Below, piece by piece: positions 51,234 through 60,124 of a stretch of 64,000 bases of DNA (within the stretch, counting starts at the first letter, position 1; each line of letters opens with the position of its first letter). The notes under the pieces are model-generated. The model was not told where the DNA came from. It made no database searches and worked only from the letters and a program-made list of their open reading frames with translations. This DNA comes from Argonema galeatum A003/A1 (GTDB lineage Bacteria; Cyanobacteriota; Cyanobacteriia; Cyanobacteriales; Aerosakkonemataceae). The translations under genes and the position numbers were made by a program. The DNA lies in assembly GCF_023333595.1 (NCBI RefSeq), contig NZ_JAIQZM010000001.1, forward strand, positions 529,917 to 593,916, written 5' to 3'.

Positions 51234-52874
51234 GTGCTAAGAATGGCAAAGAAACACGGGCATCAAGTAGGGATTGAGGCAAAAATAGAATATCATCCTA
51301 CGCTTGAGATTCTGGGTTTCAGGTATGAATCTTGGCGTAGAACTGCCTTGAATTGGTTTCAATCAGGATTAACTGAAGACGAAGTAGAAAAACGCCTTCA
51401 AAAAGAGTTTGATGTAGATTGGGCTTGGGCAGATTCTATAGCTACTGAAGCTAAGCAATGTCTCGCTCAATTAGAGTCGGCCAGGGCAAGCAATATTGCT
51501 CGGATCGAAGAACTCATCAAGAAGAAAGAAAACCGAGCGAAAGCTCTTCAAAAATTACTAGAGAAGCAACTTAAAAAGGGATTTCCAACCTTTGAAGCTA
51601 AACAATGTTTTAAGAACCAGTTATTAGGATTAAAGTCTAAAACCTTTAAAATAGCGTCGCTTCGGAAAGACCATCAACAACAATTAGAGTCATCTAAGCG
51701 ACTACATATTTGCTTTGGTGACCGTAAACTCTTTAACGCTCAATACCATTTAGACGAGAATGGCTATGCTTCTCATGGGCAATGGCTAGAAGATTGGAGG
51801 AAGAAACGTTCGGGTAGGTTCTACTGTGTTGGTAAATCGCAGTTAGGTGGCGGCACAATGATGAAGGTATTTCCTGTTGATGATGAGGGGAATTACCGTC
51901 TTAATATTCGCATACCTCGCTGCATGAGGGATGAATACGGAGAGTTTTTAGACTTAAGTTTTAGTGCTGATGACAGAGAACAACGTCATCGTAGAGGCGA
52001 TTTAAACTATGCCCTAGAAACTCAAAAACCAATCACCGCACAAGTATTTAGACGGGAACACAAAGAAGATACTTGGTATATTCACCTTACGACTTATGTA
52101 CAACCAATACCTGTTATTCATAACCGGAGAAATGGTTGCGTAGGGATTGATTTTAACTCATACTATATTTCTATTAGTTACGTAAAACCAGATGGCAATA
52201 TTAACTATCTTCAAGAACTACCATTTCAATGGAAAGACTTAACATCTGGGCAGCGACAAGCTCGGATGCGAGATATTGTTTGCGAAGTTGTTAGGTTAGC
52301 TGAGTCTCTGGGTTGTGCTATTGCAATTGAATCCTTAGACTTCAGTAAAAAGAAAGCTGCAATGAGTGAAGAAAGCAAGCTTTACAATGAAATGCTTTCT
52401 AACCTCAGTACCAGCATATTTAGAACTTCCCTAGAATCGCGATGCAGAAGACATGGCGTTGAGTTAATTAAAGTTAATCCAGCCTTTACCAGCATCATTG
52501 GAATGATTAAATTCATGGCTAAGTACGGGCTAAATAGCGGCACATCAGCTGGAATGGTAATAGCTCGTAGAGCCATGAACTTAACCGAAAAACCACCACA
52601 TTGCTTAGTCAGACCAGAGGATTTGACTAAGCATCACTGGAGTGTGTGGAATCGGGTTGCTCGTTTCATTAAACAGCATCATATTCCACGTACTCAACTT
52701 TTTCAATGGGTGAAAACCTTTGAGGGTATCCTCACCTTGTCTCTTGTAGATAAGACGGAACATTCTCCTTCTTTGTCGGTAGCCATTGAAACGGGTGAGT
52801 CAGAAAATCCTCACCAGTCACCGAGGGGTGAGGTTAGACAGGATGGCAATGTCCTGCTTTGTCTATTTTCTTAG
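51234..52874 (+). CDS. TnpB-related RuvC-fold protein (IS605 accessory-type), RuvC-III acid not found
   Basis: 546 residues from GTG 51234; ATG 51243 is equally possible. The N-terminal 200 residues are charged and coiled (ASNIARIEELIKKKENRAKA). RuvC-I is VGIDFNSYYISISYV (Asp306), RuvC-II is CAIAIESLDFSKKK (Glu366). In the RuvC-III region (VNPAFTSIIGMIKFMAKYGL, then NSGTSAGMVIARRAMN, residues about 415-450) I see no Asp/Glu where TnpB has DRDxNAA; the usual zinc ribbon CxxC is also absent. The layout matches the group named TnpB-related, with PAYTS...VIARR in place of the zinc ribbon. Just upstream a short frame TMLTLSKEIQC ends in TAA, possibly the frameshifted true N-terminus. Activity is uncertain. 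Confidence 0.75.
   Translation: MLRMAKKHGHQVGIEAKIEYHPTLEILGFRYESWRRTALNWFQSGLTEDEVEKRLQKEFDVDWAWADSIATEAKQCLAQLESARASNIARIEELIKKKENRAKALQKLLEKQLKKGFPTFEAKQCFKNQLLGLKSKTFKIASLRKDHQQQLESSKRLHICFGDRKLFNAQYHLDENGYASHGQWLEDWRKKRSGRFYCVGKSQLGGGTMMKVFPVDDEGNYRLNIRIPRCMRDEYGEFLDLSFSADDREQRHRRGDLNYALETQKPITAQVFRREHKEDTWYIHLTTYVQPIPVIHNRRNGCVGIDFNSYYISISYVKPDGNINYLQELPFQWKDLTSGQRQARMRDIVCEVVRLAESLGCAIAIESLDFSKKKAAMSEESKLYNEMLSNLSTSIFRTSLESRCRRHGVELIKVNPAFTSIIGMIKFMAKYGLNSGTSAGMVIARRAMNLTEKPPHCLVRPEDLTKHHWSVWNRVARFIKQHHIPRTQLFQWVKTFEGILTLSLVDKTEHSPSLSVAIETGESENPHQSPRGEVRQDGNVLLCLFS
52790..52866 (+). other. predicted hairpins at the 3' end of the TnpB-related gene
   Basis: GGTGAG (52795) pairs with CTCACC (52811), which can instead pair with GGTGAG at 52828; AGACAGGA (52838-52845) pairs with TCCTG...TCT ending 52864. 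This resembles the overlap between a tnpB 3' end and the guide-like omega RNA, but no element end or target was identified. Confidence 0.35.
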
Positions 52875-53111
52875 AAGGTGGCATACTCAGGAAATCGATC
52901 GAAAGCTGCAACTCCTCAAAAGGGATCTGGGTTTAACCCAGAATTGCGTCCCAAAACACAACTCTGAGTTTACTACCCAGGAGGTGTCAGAGTCGTTGCA
53001 GAGCTAAAAGCCCCAATCCAACCCCCGCTTCCGCTATCTTTGGGGATAGTTTGTTTGGAAAAAGCGACTGGGCGCTTTTTCCCCCGTGAGATACAGAGTA
53101 GAGAGGTAGAT

Positions 53112-56100
53112 GTGAATAAGACAGGTTTACTGATAGCCGCAGTGCTGTTCTCCTTGATAGGGATTAGTGCGACTTACGCATCGGGATATATAGTTTGCAG
53201 AGAGTTAAGCCAGCAGTGCGTTTTGATTACAGGGAGTACCAGTCTTTCGGATGCACGCGGTATTGGAATTAACCTAGTTGCAGCGCAAGTAATTAAATCA
53301 TTACCTATAGTCTGTTTATTGCTGGGTGGAGTTTTCTGGGTACTCGGTTTGCTCAAATCAGATGGCAGACTCTCAAGGGAGTTAGGCGCAACACCCAGAT
53401 CCCCAGAGTCACAAGATTTAGCAGTAGCTTGGCACTCCTTGGATGTTGAGAAGACACTGACTAGGCTAGATAGCGATCGCAACATCGGCTTAACCTCCCA
53501 GGAAGTGTCAGCGCGTGTGCAGCGCTATGGCACCAACGAACTGCAAGAAATTGCCGGTCGCAGTGCTTGGCAGATCCTGCTAGACCAGTTCAGCAACATT
53601 ATGTTGTTGATGCTGATTGGCGTGGCAATTATCTCTGGCATCGTCGATGTAGTAAAACTGCAAACAGAGGGGTTATCCCCTGGTGAAGTTCCTTTTAAAG
53701 ATACGATCGCAATCTTAGCAATTGTGATCCTCAACGGCGTCTTGGGCTACCTCCAGGAAACCCGCGCTGAAAAAGCTCTTGCCGCCCTCAAGCGCCTTTC
53801 CTCCCCCAAGGTGCGCCTAATTCGGGACGGCAGAACTCTGGAAGTAAGCGCCAAGGAGCTTGTACCGGGGGACATCATGCTCCTGGAAGCCGGGGTGCAA
53901 CTGGCAGCAGATGGGCGTCTGATTGAAGAATCGAATCTCCAAATCCGGGAGGCGGCGCTGACTGGGGAAGCCCAAGCAGTAAATAAGCAAGCCGACTTGG
54001 ATCTGCCTGAAGATACATCCTTGGGCGATCGCATCAATTTGGTGTTTCAAGGCACCGAAGTCGTCCAGGGACGCGCCAAAGTAATCGTTACCAGCACGGG
54101 GATGGCTACGGAACTGGGCAAGATAGCCACCATGCTGCAAGGGGTGGAAAGCGAACCAACCCCCTTGCAACAGCGGATGGGCCAGCTGGGTAATGTCTTA
54201 GTCACTGGTTCTTTGATTCTGGTGGTTGTAGTAGTTTTGGGCGGTCTGCTCAAAAACGGCTGGAATTTCAACAATTTTATAGAACTGGTGAAAGTTTCTC
54301 TGAGTATGGCAGTGGCTGTAGTTCCAGAAGGCTTGCCAGCTGTAATTACGGTGACCTTGGCACTGGGAACCCAGCGCATGGTGCGCCGTAATGCCCTAAT
54401 TCGCAAACTACCAGCTGTAGAAACTTTAGGTTCGGTCACAACCATTTGCTCGGATAAAACCGGCACACTCACCCAAAACAAAATGGTGGTGCAGCAGGTA
54501 GCCACTGGTAACCAAATATTTCGCGTCAGTGGCGAAGGTTATACTCCCGAAGGCCAGTTTCAACTGGAAGATCGATCCGTAGTATCAGATCGATATCCAG
54601 AACTGCAAACGCTACTGCTTGCCTGCGTGTTATGCAATGATGCAGAGTTACAGTGCCAGCCCCAAAATGCACCCGGCTCTCAAGGCGGAAACTGGATAAT
54701 TTTGGGAGATCCAACTGAGGGGGCATTGCTCACTCTGGCAGGAAAAGGCGGGATCGCAAAAGAGTCGCAAAGCCCACAAATGCCTCGCGTTGCCGAAATT
54801 CCTTTTTCCTCGGAACGCAAGCGCATGAGCGTGGTTTGTCAGGGAATGGGAACTGGGGAGTCTTCCCAATCTCTGTTCTCGATCTATACAAAGGGTTCTC
54901 CAGAACTGATTTTGGAACGCTGCACTTCATATCAGGCGGGCGCTAGCGCTGTTGGACTCACAGATAACGATCGCAGGCAGATTCTAGACCAAAATAACCA
55001 GATGGCAGCTAAAGGGTTGCGCGTACTGGGTTTTTCCTACAAACCCTTGGACACCCAACCGTCCGCAGAACCAGATGAAACTATCGAGCAGGAATTAATC
55101 TGGCTGGGCTTAGTGGGAATGCTGGATGCACCGCGCCCAGAAGTGCGGGGGGCAGTAGCCAAATGCAAGCAGGCGGGAATTCGGACTGTGATGATTACCG
55201 GAGACCACCAGCTGACCGCCAAAGCGATCGCCTACGACCTGGGTATTGCCTCAGAAGGCGATCGCGTCCTGACAGGTCAAGAATTGCAAAAACTCAGCCA
55301 AAAAGAGCTGGAGGAGCAGGTAGACCTCGTTAGCATCTACGCCCGTGTCTCCCCAGAACACAAACTACGCATCGTACAAGCTCTGCAAAGTCGTGGCAAA
55401 TTTGTCGCTATGACGGGAGACGGCGTTAACGATGCCCCCGCCCTCAAGCAGGCTGATATCGGTATCGCTATGGGTATCACCGGCACAGATGTCAGCAAAG
55501 AAGCCAGCGATATGGTGCTGCTGGATGATAACTTTGCCACTATCGTCGCCGCGACAGAAGAAGGGCGAGTCGTCTACACGAATATCCGTCGTTTTATTAA
55601 ATATATTCTCGGCTCCAACATCGGGGAGGTGCTGACCATTGCTGCCGCTCCGATCCTGGGTTTGGGAGGTGTCCCGCTCACGCCCTTGCAAATTCTTTGG
55701 ATGAACCTGGTAACAGATGGCGTTCCCGCCCTCGCTTTGGCTGTGGAACCAGCAGAACCAAATGTGATGAAGCGTTCTCCTTTTAGTCCCCGCGAAAGCA
55801 TTTTTTCACGAGGATTAGGGTCTTATATGATCCGGATTGGGATTGTTTTTGCTATTCTCACCATTCTCCTGATGCAGTGGGCTTACACCCATGCCCATGC
55901 CTCAGGCGATCCAAATCGTTGGAAAACAATGGTGTTCACGACCCTCTGTCTCGCTCAGATGGGGCACGCGATCGCAATTCGCTCCAACACCCAACTGACA
56001 ATAGAGTTAGACCCCCGCACAAATCTTTTCGTTTGGGGAGCGGTGATCTTCACCACAATATTGCAGCTAATGCTGATTTACGTTCCACCCCTGCGAGCTT

Positions 56101-56219
56101 TCTTTGGCACCCAGGTACTCGATTGGATGGAACTCTTGATCTGCCTTGGCTTCAGTATGTTGATGTTTGTTTGGATCGAGATGGAAAAACTCTTTATTCG
56201 CTGGCGAAGCGCAAGGTAG
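53112..56219 (+). CDS. P-type cation-transporting ATPase (Ca2+-type, PacL/PMA1-like)
   Basis: 1035 residues from GTG 53112 with AGAGAGGTAG ahead; 24 upstream codons from 53040 are not needed. Actuator TGEA in [12 protein letters not shown], phosphorylation site [12 protein letters not shown] near residue 447, ATP-binding KGSPELIL, hinge [20 protein letters not shown] (quoted in two parts as [13 protein letters not shown] and QADIGIAMG), C-terminal six-helix cation ATPase domain. Upstream of the usual N-terminal domain there are two extra hydrophobic stretches ([20 protein letters not shown] and VICLLLGG-like [19 protein letters not shown]), unlike standard PacL. Likely Ca2+ or monovalent-cation efflux. 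Confidence 0.92.
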   Translation: MNKTGLLIAAVLFSLIGISATYASGYIVCRELSQQCVLITGSTSLSDARGIGINLVAAQVIKSLPIVCLLLGGVFWVLGLLKSDGRLSRELGATPRSPESQDLAVAWHSLDVEKTLTRLDSDRNIGLTSQEVSARVQRYGTNELQEIAGRSAWQILLDQFSNIMLLMLIGVAIISGIVDVVKLQTEGLSPGEVPFKDTIAILAIVILNGVLGYLQETRAEKALAALKRLSSPKVRLIRDGRTLEVSAKELVPGDIMLLEAGVQLAADGRLIEESNLQIREAALTGEAQAVNKQADLDLPEDTSLGDRINLVFQGTEVVQGRAKVIVTSTGMATELGKIATMLQGVESEPTPLQQRMGQLGNVLVTGSLILVVVVVLGGLLKNGWNFNNFIELVKVSLSMAVAVVPEGLPAVITVTLALGTQRMVRRNALIRKLPAVETLGSVTTICSDKTGTLTQNKMVVQQVATGNQIFRVSGEGYTPEGQFQLEDRSVVSDRYPELQTLLLACVLCNDAELQCQPQNAPGSQGGNWIILGDPTEGALLTLAGKGGIAKESQSPQMPRVAEIPFSSERKRMSVVCQGMGTGESSQSLFSIYTKGSPELILERCTSYQAGASAVGLTDNDRRQILDQNNQMAAKGLRVLGFSYKPLDTQPSAEPDETIEQELIWLGLVGMLDAPRPEVRGAVAKCKQAGIRTVMITGDHQLTAKAIAYDLGIASEGDRVLTGQELQKLSQKELEEQVDLVSIYARVSPEHKLRIVQALQSRGKFVAMTGDGVNDAPALKQADIGIAMGITGTDVSKEASDMVLLDDNFATIVAATEEGRVVYTNIRRFIKYILGSNIGEVLTIAAAPILGLGGVPLTPLQILWMNLVTDGVPALALAVEPAEPNVMKRSPFSPRESIFSRGLGSYMIRIGIVFAILTILLMQWAYTHAHASGDPNRWKTMVFTTLCLAQMGHAIAIRSNTQLTIELDPRTNLFVWGAVIFTTILQLMLIYVPPLRAFFGTQVLDWMELLICLGFSMLMFVWIEMEKLFIRWRSAR

Positions 56220-56283
56220 AAAAGTCAAAAGTCACTCATTCAAAAGTCAAAAGAAAATGGGGTAAGGGGGTTGAGAGGGGCTA

Positions 56284-56370
56284 AGCGAACGCGCATCTAG
56301 TTTTCCGCGCCGAATGCCTCATAGAAAGGAGTTCTGGCTCCAAAAAGTGCAACTTAGATGTGCGACAGCT
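56284..56370. mobile_element. IS630/mariner-type MITE, copy 1, with TA target duplication
   Basis: 87 bp. Left end AGCGAACGCGCATCTAGTT, right end (reverse complement) AGCTGTCGCACATCTAAGTT. Flanked by TA (56282-56283) and TA (56371-56372). Same family as 57976-58073; no transposase. Confidence 0.7.
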
Positions 56371-56380
56371 TAGTGAGTAA

Positions 56381-56499
56381 TACCAAATCCGGGTTAGCTA
56401 CCCCCTTTTTAACCCTCACCCTCTCATAGTGGGGCTACACAAACGAAGTCCGCCTACGCGGACTAAAGAATAAAGGGGATAATCAACCCGGATTTGGTA
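56381..56499. mobile_element. MITE with TACCAAATCCGGGTT terminal inverted repeats (complete)
   Basis: 119 bp, ends TACCAAATCCGGGTTA and TCAACCCGGATTTGGTA. The interior has CCGCCTACGCGGACT. Partial copy at 7211-7303. The ends start and finish with TA, as expected if TA is the target. Confidence 0.8.
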
Positions 56500-56566
56500 T
56501 AAGAAATGATGTTCAATTCTCGATCGAAATCCTTCTTTTTATTTCCCCAGTCCCCAATTCCTATTT

Positions 56567-56670
56567 TCTTTTGACTTTCGACTTTTGACTTTTGACTTTT
56601 GACTTTTGACTTTTGACTTTCGACTTTTGACTTTTGACTTTTGACTTTTGACTTTTGACTTTTGACTTTC
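56567..56670. repeat. TTTTGAC heptamer tandem array
   Basis: About fourteen units of CTTTTGA/CTTTCGA directly before the recF start; its phase is 7 with single-base variants. Confidence 0.92.
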
Positions 56671-56672
56671 AG

Positions 56673-57806
56673 ATGTACCTAAAAACCCTTCACCTCTTTA
56701 AGTTCCGCAACTACCTGGATCGGAGGGTAGAGTTTAGCGCCCCCAAAACGATTTTGGTGGGTAATAACGCTCAGGGTAAATCCAATTTGTTGGAAGCGGT
56801 GGAGTTGCTTTCGACGCTAAAGAGCCATCGCGTTACGCGCGATCGCGACTTAGTTCAAGAAGGGGCCGAAGCAGGTAAAATCGTCGCTACCCTAGACCGA
56901 CAGACAGGCATAATTGACCTCGCTTTAACACTGCGTTGTAACGGACGCCGTACCCTTGCTCTTAGAGGCGAATCCCTCAAGCGTCAGATGGAATTCTTAG
57001 GTACGCTAAATGCCGTGCAGTTCTCCAGCTTGGATCTAGACCTGGTGCGGGGTGGCCCAGAGTCCCGCCGCCGTTGGCTGGATACCCTCGTAATCCAACT
57101 CGAACCTTTCTACGCGCACATTTTGCACCAGTACAATAAGATTTTGCGGCAGCGTAACGCTCTCTTAAAACTCAGGACTCAGGACTCAGATATCGGCACT
57201 CAGGACTCCCAACTCGCTCTCTGGGATGCACAATTGGTAGCAGCCGGTTCCCGTGTCACCAGGCGTCGAGCCAGAGCCTTACAGCGTTTGGCTCCTATAG
57301 CACAAACTTGGCATCAAGCAATTAGCGGCAATAAGGAGGTACTTGAAATCAAGTACCTTCCCAACATTGCTTTAGAACAAGACAACCCAGAAGCCGTGCA
57401 GCAAGCTTTTTTCGAGAAAATTCAGCAGCGTAGCGTCGCAGAACTTCACCACGGTACTACACTTGTCGGCCCTCACCGCGACGAAATCGAGTTTTCGATC
57501 GACCAAACACCAGCTCGCCAATACGGTTCCCAAGGTCAGCAGCGAACTCTGGTTTTAGCGCTAAAGCTAGCAGAGCTAAAATTAATCGAAGAAGTTGTTG
57601 GCGAACCGCCGCTTCTGCTGCTTGATGATGTCCTAGCCGAACTTGACCCCAACCGTCAAAATCAACTGCTGGACGCTATTCAAGACCGATTTCAAACTCT
57701 GATTACGACCACTCATCTGAACTATTTCGATCGATCGTGGCTAAACGCCTCTCAAATTCTTTGCGTCCAGGCTGGAGAGATCTCAGAAAGAGGGGCTAGC
57801 GGCTAG
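56673..57806 (+). CDS. recF: DNA replication and repair protein RecF
   Basis: 377 residues from ATG 56673; codons upstream are repeat-derived. SMC-like ATPase that loads RecA on gapped ssDNA with RecO/RecR. LILVGNNAQGKSNLLEAVEL-type Walker A (here ILVGNNAQGKSNLLEAVELL), signature YGSQGQQRTLVLALKLAELK and Walker B LLLLDDVLAELDPNRQ. Between LLKLR and QLALWDAQLV there is an insert of about ten residues (TQDSDIGTQDS) coded by ACTCAGG heptamers at about 57173-57214, absent from usual RecF. Confidence 0.96.
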   Translation: MYLKTLHLFKFRNYLDRRVEFSAPKTILVGNNAQGKSNLLEAVELLSTLKSHRVTRDRDLVQEGAEAGKIVATLDRQTGIIDLALTLRCNGRRTLALRGESLKRQMEFLGTLNAVQFSSLDLDLVRGGPESRRRWLDTLVIQLEPFYAHILHQYNKILRQRNALLKLRTQDSDIGTQDSQLALWDAQLVAAGSRVTRRRARALQRLAPIAQTWHQAISGNKEVLEIKYLPNIALEQDNPEAVQQAFFEKIQQRSVAELHHGTTLVGPHRDEIEFSIDQTPARQYGSQGQQRTLVLALKLAELKLIEEVVGEPPLLLLDDVLAELDPNRQNQLLDAIQDRFQTLITTTHLNYFDRSWLNASQILCVQAGEISERGASG

Positions 57807-57829
57807 GAAAGTCACTCATTCAAAAGTCA

Positions 57830-57895
57830 CTCATTCAAAAGAAAAAAGAAAATAGGGGATAGGGGCTAGGGGCTAGGGGAAGAGGGGGAGGGGTG
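57830..57895. repeat. GGGGCTA and TCACTCATTCAAAAG repeats
   Basis: AAAGTCACTCATTCAAAAGTC repeats, then AGGGGCTAGGGGCTAGGGG. This begins the 530-base gap between recF and the next gene, which holds repeats and one nested MITE. Confidence 0.7.
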
Positions 57896-58090
57896 CGGTC
57901 AAAAACAGTTGGTGATAGGGGAGACAAGGGAGACAAGGAGGACAAGGGGGACTTTTTCTGCCAACCAACTACTTAAGCTGCTACGCATCTAAAATGACCG
58001 TCAGTTTTTCTGAGTTTCTTGTGGGATGGGCAGGAAAGCCCGTCTTTGTATTCCATTTAGATGCGTAATAGCTTATCACCGCACCCGTGG
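57896..58090. repeat. GGGGGACAA repeat element (occupied copy, interrupted by a MITE)
   Basis: It begins GTCAAAAACAGTTGGTGATA and matches 50035-50112 up to CCAACCAACTACTTA, then resumes after 58073 with TATCACCGCACCC. In the empty copy the two flanks are continuous (CTACTTATGACCGCACCC). Confidence 0.9.
57976..58073. mobile_element. IS630/mariner-type MITE, copy 2, nested, TA target duplication
   Basis: 98 bp, ends AGCTGCTACGCATCTAAAA and its partner AGCTATTACGCATCTAAAT (reverse complement). TA at 57974-57975 and 58074-58075; the empty site at 50035-50112 has a single TA. Family member: 56284-56370. Confidence 0.9.
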
Positions 58091-58338
58091 GGGAGAGACA
58101 ACCGGGAAAAAGAACACAAATTCTTCTATCCGTAAAACTAAACAAAAATGTCTTTATAGTCCTGAAAAATTCGCCTGAACTTTGTATCATTTAGTGGCCA
58201 CAGTCAGATATGTTAGGACAGTATTGAGCTATTCCCCGCAAGGAAACGACTGTGTTTGTACGGCATCCGTTGCACTCAGCACTTTGCTGTACTCAGCACT
58301 AAAGCCGAAGCACTTTGTTATAAGGGTAGATAGACGAA

Positions 58339-58746
58339 ATGGATGCTGCTATGGATTTGAATGAGATTAAAGCTCTGGGATTTTCCTTACGGCAAATCGA
58401 TCAGACGCTACTGAAATCGGGAAAGGATAGTAGCATCAAACGAATTTGGTATCAAGGCGATGAGTCTTATTTTGATATGTTTTTTGGCATCCAAAATAAT
58501 CAAATTGTTTGGTTTCAGTTTACTTTACGTGGCAAAGTACTTTTGTGGGATAAAGATAAACTGGTTTTGTATACTGGAACAACGGGTGAATTAGATCCGG
58601 ACGATGTTAACTACTATCCCTCTAGTAAACTTATTAAAATTGATAGCAAAGTTGACTTTGCTTTTGTGGAATTGGTACGTTCAATTTTGCAAACACGATC
58701 GGGTGAACCTAACTTTGAGAAGGCATTAGCTCTGTTTGAGAGTTAG
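58339..58746 (+). CDS. conserved hypothetical cyanobacterial protein
   Basis: 135 residues. LNEIKALGFSLRQIDQTLLK, then WYQGDESYFDMFFGIQNNQI, VWFQFTLRGKVLLWDKDKL and YYPSSKLIKIDSKVDFAFVE. A small soluble mixed alpha/beta protein; I recognise no family. Both sides carry a CAGTCAGATATGTTAGGA-type direct repeat (58198-58215 and 58856-58873), so the gene may have come as a cassette. Confidence 0.6.
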   Translation: MDAAMDLNEIKALGFSLRQIDQTLLKSGKDSSIKRIWYQGDESYFDMFFGIQNNQIVWFQFTLRGKVLLWDKDKLVLYTGTTGELDPDDVNYYPSSKLIKIDSKVDFAFVELVRSILQTRSGEPNFEKALALFES

Positions 58747-58917
58747 GTAGGAATTATAGGGCATTAGTCATTGGTCATTGGTCATTAGTCATTAGTCAAA
58801 AGGGCAGATTTTGGGCTCTTTCAGGTTGATGCTGAAAAATATTCTTATATAGCCATAGTCAGATATGTTAGGAGATCGAAGAGCAATACCGAAAAGTGGT
58901 GAATTGGGTATTTTTTA

Positions 58918-59030
58918 CCACAGATGAAAACAGATAAACGCAGATGAACACAGATGTAGATTTATAGCCTTTTTCAGGTGAGTGAGGTACACAGAAACCC
59001 GGTTTCTTGAAGAAACCGGGTTTCTGGGCT
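58918..59030. repeat. CGCAGATGAA repeat and AGAAACCCGGTTTCT hairpin
   Basis: ACAGATGAAAACAGATAAACG, then the hairpin AGAAACCCGGTTTCT (58993) with AGAAACCGGGTTTCT (59011). The same hairpin is at 62261-62293, half of it at 36125. The 700-base gap up to 59450 is repeat-rich; no gene supported. Confidence 0.75.
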
Positions 59031-59450
59031 ATACTGTTCACGGTCATAGAGCGAGCTTTTTTAACCCAGTAGTAGGGGCTCCGCATGACCGTATTAATTT
59101 GTTGGTTGAACCCAAAGATATTTGCCGGAATGCTTCGCCCCTACAAATCAAAAAGAACAGTTTCTGCCCGTGCGGAGTATACTTCATGCAAATGAAACCC
59201 GCTGTATCTTGAGGTATGCAAGTAGAATGGGATTTTTCGGTATTACTCTTAGTTTGAGTATGTGAACGGATATTAAAGAATTGAAGAATTGGAGAGACCA
59301 ATTTTTCTTTACCCCTCTTCCTCCCTTTCCCTTTCCCTAGTGCAGCGCGGCAGAAATAACCCACCAGTTCAGAAGTGGTTAAATGCCTGACACTCAAAGT
59401 ATTTTTGAATGAGTGACTTTTGAATGAGTGACTTTTGAATGAGTGACTTG

Positions 59451-59939
59451 TCAGTGATGGATTTCTAAACTTAAGATGTAGTGACCCAACTGTACTTTTT
59501 CTGACCACAGTTCGTATTCGAGCCGCAGATGCTCCGGTAAAGGTCGTCCTTCTAGCGTCAAACTAATGGTATAATTACGCAGGCGGATCTGCCCGTTTCC
59601 GTTTGATAATTCATTGTTCAGCCAATAACGGCTAAGACCGTAAATACCCCGTTCCCAAAGGTGACGATAACTCAACTTGCCGTTTCCTTGCATGGTCATA
59701 ATCACGCGCTGGGGGGAGATTTCCAACCACAAAAGACGAGGTGATGCAGCCGTCGATCCAGAGGCTGACGCTACGGGGAAGGCGGGTTCTTGTTCCTCGA
59801 TTGCAGGTTCGGTCAATAGCAAATGGAAGCGATCGCGGTCTTTTTGATAAAGTGTAGCAGCAGTTTCCACCACAGACCAAATTGGCAAATCTGTGGAAAC
59901 TAGGGATAAACAAACGGGCTTGCGATGATGCGTCAGCAT
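59451..59939 (-). CDS. conserved hypothetical cyanobacterial protein
   Basis: 162 residues. No known domain. The first half has TDLPIWSVVETAATLYQKDR and a variable linker (VASASGSTAASP); the second half GNGKLSYRHLWERGIYGLSR then LRLEYELWSEKVQLGHYILS. Soluble. Convergent with an intergenic repeat region and divergent from aroA (185-base gap). Confidence 0.6.
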   Translation of the reverse strand: MLTHHRKPVCLSLVSTDLPIWSVVETAATLYQKDRDRFHLLLTEPAIEEQEPAFPVASASGSTAASPRLLWLEISPQRVIMTMQGNGKLSYRHLWERGIYGLSRYWLNNELSNGNGQIRLRNYTISLTLEGRPLPEHLRLEYELWSEKVQLGHYILSLEIHH

Positions 59940-60004
59940 AAAAGGTGTGGAGAGGAATATATCTAGGGGCTAGGGGCTAGGGAAGAAGAAACTAGAATCA
60001 AGGG

Positions 60005-60053
60005 TTTGGTGGAATTAAGAACGTTCTAACTGCCGAGAAGGTTGCTATAAAAT
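60005..60053. repeat. GTTTGGTGGAATTAAGAACG repeat, copy 1
   Basis: Nearly identical to 62737-62783 (one difference over 45 bases): GGTGGAATTAAGAACG then TTCTAACTGCCGAGAAGG. The AGAACGTTCT core is palindromic in this copy. Both are preceded by CTAGGGGCTAGGG. Confidence 0.85.
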
Positions 60054-60124
60054 AAAAAAAATGATTCGGCAGGACAGGGAAAACGGTAGGATCTAACTTC
60101 GCAGTCCTCCACCAGTCTATCCCA

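Noticed and set aside
51234..52874. Annotation as Cas12k (type V-K CAST effector)
   Set aside because: No TnsB/TnsC/TniQ, no CRISPR repeats and no known Cas12k motif seen; the VNPAFTS...VIARR layout fits TnpB-related proteins better.
54047..54505. 152-codon minus frame inside the P-type ATPase
   Set aside because: Antisense to conserved ATPase motifs; no protein-like signature of its own.
59044..59508. 154-codon minus frame with repeated SHSFKSHSFKS
   Set aside because: Made of the GAATGAGTGACTTTT repeats; overlaps the true gene at 59451 only at its edge.
60005..60053. LexA-like operator (AAGAACGTTCTAAC)
   Set aside because: Embedded in a 45-bp dispersed repeat and not of the cyanobacterial LexA form; one copy has lost the symmetry.
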